In this document: positions 62,268 through 64,000 of the stretch, in pieces
Layout: each line of letters begins with the position of its first letter
Numbering within the stretch: the first letter of the stretch is position 1
Source: an uncultured Clostridia bacterium
GTDB taxonomy: Bacteria; Bacillota; Clostridia; Christensenellales; Borkfalkiaceae
Assembly: GCA_947628675.1 (NCBI GenBank)
Contig: CANRAR010000002.1
Coordinates: 62,001 to 126,000, forward strand
DNA: 64,000 nucleotides
Direction of reading: 5' to 3'
Position numbers and translations under genes: made by a program
The notes under the pieces: generated by a model
The model's input: only the letters and a program-made list of their open reading frames with translations
Told to the model about the DNA's origin: nothing
Databases searched by the model: none

Positions 62268-62340
62268 AAACCCTCCTGCCGCAGTGTAGCGTACGCCGCC
62301 GCGCGGCGGCGTACGCTACACAGCGGCAGGAGGGTTTTTT
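62268..62340 (+). terminator. Long near-perfect hairpin with T-tract on plus strand
   Basis: A 34-bp palindrome (arms 62268-62302 and 62303-62337, one mismatch, no loop) is followed by TTTTTT on the plus strand. No plus-strand gene precedes it. The gap 62341-62469 beyond it holds only AT-rich sequence. Confidence 0.6.
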
Positions 62341-62469
62341 CTCTCGACGCGCGCTCGCGGAGTGCCGCTCACGCTCTCTTCATAATGAAGCATACCACAA
62401 ATTTTTGCGTTTTGGGGGATATGTGACAACTTTTTTGAAAATTTTTTTGGGAAAATAAAAATTGCAAAT

Positions 62470-62575
62470 CGGACTTCGTTTTTCGGGATTCTTCACCCTT
62501 CGCCCCGCCCGCCCTTCTTCGGAGGGGCGGGCGGGGCGAAGGGTTCAGAATGACGCGAGAGAAAAGCGAGGGCGG
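62470..62575. repeat. Palindromic dispersed repeat, copy 4
   Basis: CGGACTTCGTTTTTCGGGATTCTTC, an extended CCCTTCGCCCCGCCCGCCC hairpin, then GGTTCAGAATGACGCGAGAG and AAGCGAGGGCGG. Confidence 0.85.
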
Positions 62576-62630
62576 ACGCGAGAGATAGACGAGGCGATAT
62601 GAGGAAGCCCCCCCCGAGGAGGGGGCAAGG

Positions 62631-62720
62631 CGGACTTCGTTGCTCGGGATTCTTCACCCCCACAAGGGGGGTTCAGAATGACGCGGAGGAAAAGCGAGGG
62701 CGGGGCAGAATGACGCGGAA
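62631..62720. repeat. Palindromic dispersed repeat, copy 5
   Basis: CGGACTTCGTTGCTCGGGATTCTTC, CCCC/GGGG hairpin, GTTCAGAATGACGCGGAGG, AAGCGAGGGCGGGG, then a second CAGAATGACGCGG end. Confidence 0.85.
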
Positions 62721-62725
62721 GACGT

Positions 62726-62756
62726 AAAAAGAGCACACCGATTGGTGTGCTCTTTT
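62726..62756 (-). terminator. Terminator of tuf
   Basis: GAGCACACC/GGTGTGCTC with a 4-base loop, flanked by A and T runs, 12 bp after the tuf stop. Confidence 0.9.
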
Positions 62757-62768
62757 CAAATTGGTTGA

Positions 62769-63989
<1,221 letters not shown>

Positions 63990-64000
63990 TTTGAATTTCT

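Overview
The window looks like chromosome from a moderately GC-rich Clostridia-type Firmicute. The evidence is the gene order yicC-gmk-rpoZ-priA, a PcrA-LigA pair, bS21, RNase J, many consensus sigma-A promoters (TTGACA-N17-TATAAT), GGAGG ribosome binding sites, and lipoproteins with a Cys near residue 21-27. A gut lineage such as Christensenellales is my guess from style only. About 54 protein genes and one tRNA are visible, most of them on the minus strand.

Layout. 1-7.9 kb: housekeeping genes (priA fragment, rpoZ, gmk, yicC, ligA, pcrA, rpsU). 7.9-13.6 kb: a sugar-phosphate epimerase/G1P dehydrogenase pair, a phosphoglucomutase and two membrane proteins. 13.8-17.7 kb: a nucleotide cluster with a HAD nucleotidase-guanylate kinase fusion transcribed divergently from two NrnA-type DHH phosphoesterases and SurE. 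18.2 kb: an HTH regulator with a palindromic operator between its -35 and -10 boxes. 19-41.4 kb: about 22 kb on one strand that reads as a DNA-scavenging locus. 41.7-47 kb: a DUF2383-like gene, a Nudix hydrolase, a divergent unknown/XRE pair, tRNA-Thr(CGU) and an OLD-family nuclease. 47-57.7 kb: a YegS-like lipid kinase, U32 protease, O-methyltransferase, RNase J, a long repeat protein, and serC-serA. 57.8-64 kb: a two-TM protein, a BspA-like LRR lipoprotein with a structured leader, a YihY-like protein, a repeat-rich gap, and tuf.

The most interesting feature is the 19-41.4 kb block. One consensus promoter drives deoC-deoD-deoB-cdd-(5'-nucleotidase lipoprotein)-pdp-tdk-(two endonuclease I paralogues)-(small lipoprotein) with gaps of 41 bp or less. 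Directly after it come an RDD membrane protein, a complete CUT1-type ABC importer, an SNase-like lipoprotein with an OB-fold, and a 1514-residue Ig/OB-fold lipoprotein. Together these would cut extracellular DNA, dephosphorylate nucleotides, import the product, and break deoxynucleosides down to bases plus acetaldehyde and glyceraldehyde-3-phosphate. The enzyme roles follow from known families. That the transporter carries nucleosides or DNA fragments is inference.

The intergenic regions are rich in repeats: five copies of a palindromic element with CGGGATTCTTC and CAGAATGACG ends, four copies of a G-run repeat (three able to form quadruplexes), a 56-bp tandem repeat, a 103-bp tandem duplication and a 22-bp tandem array.
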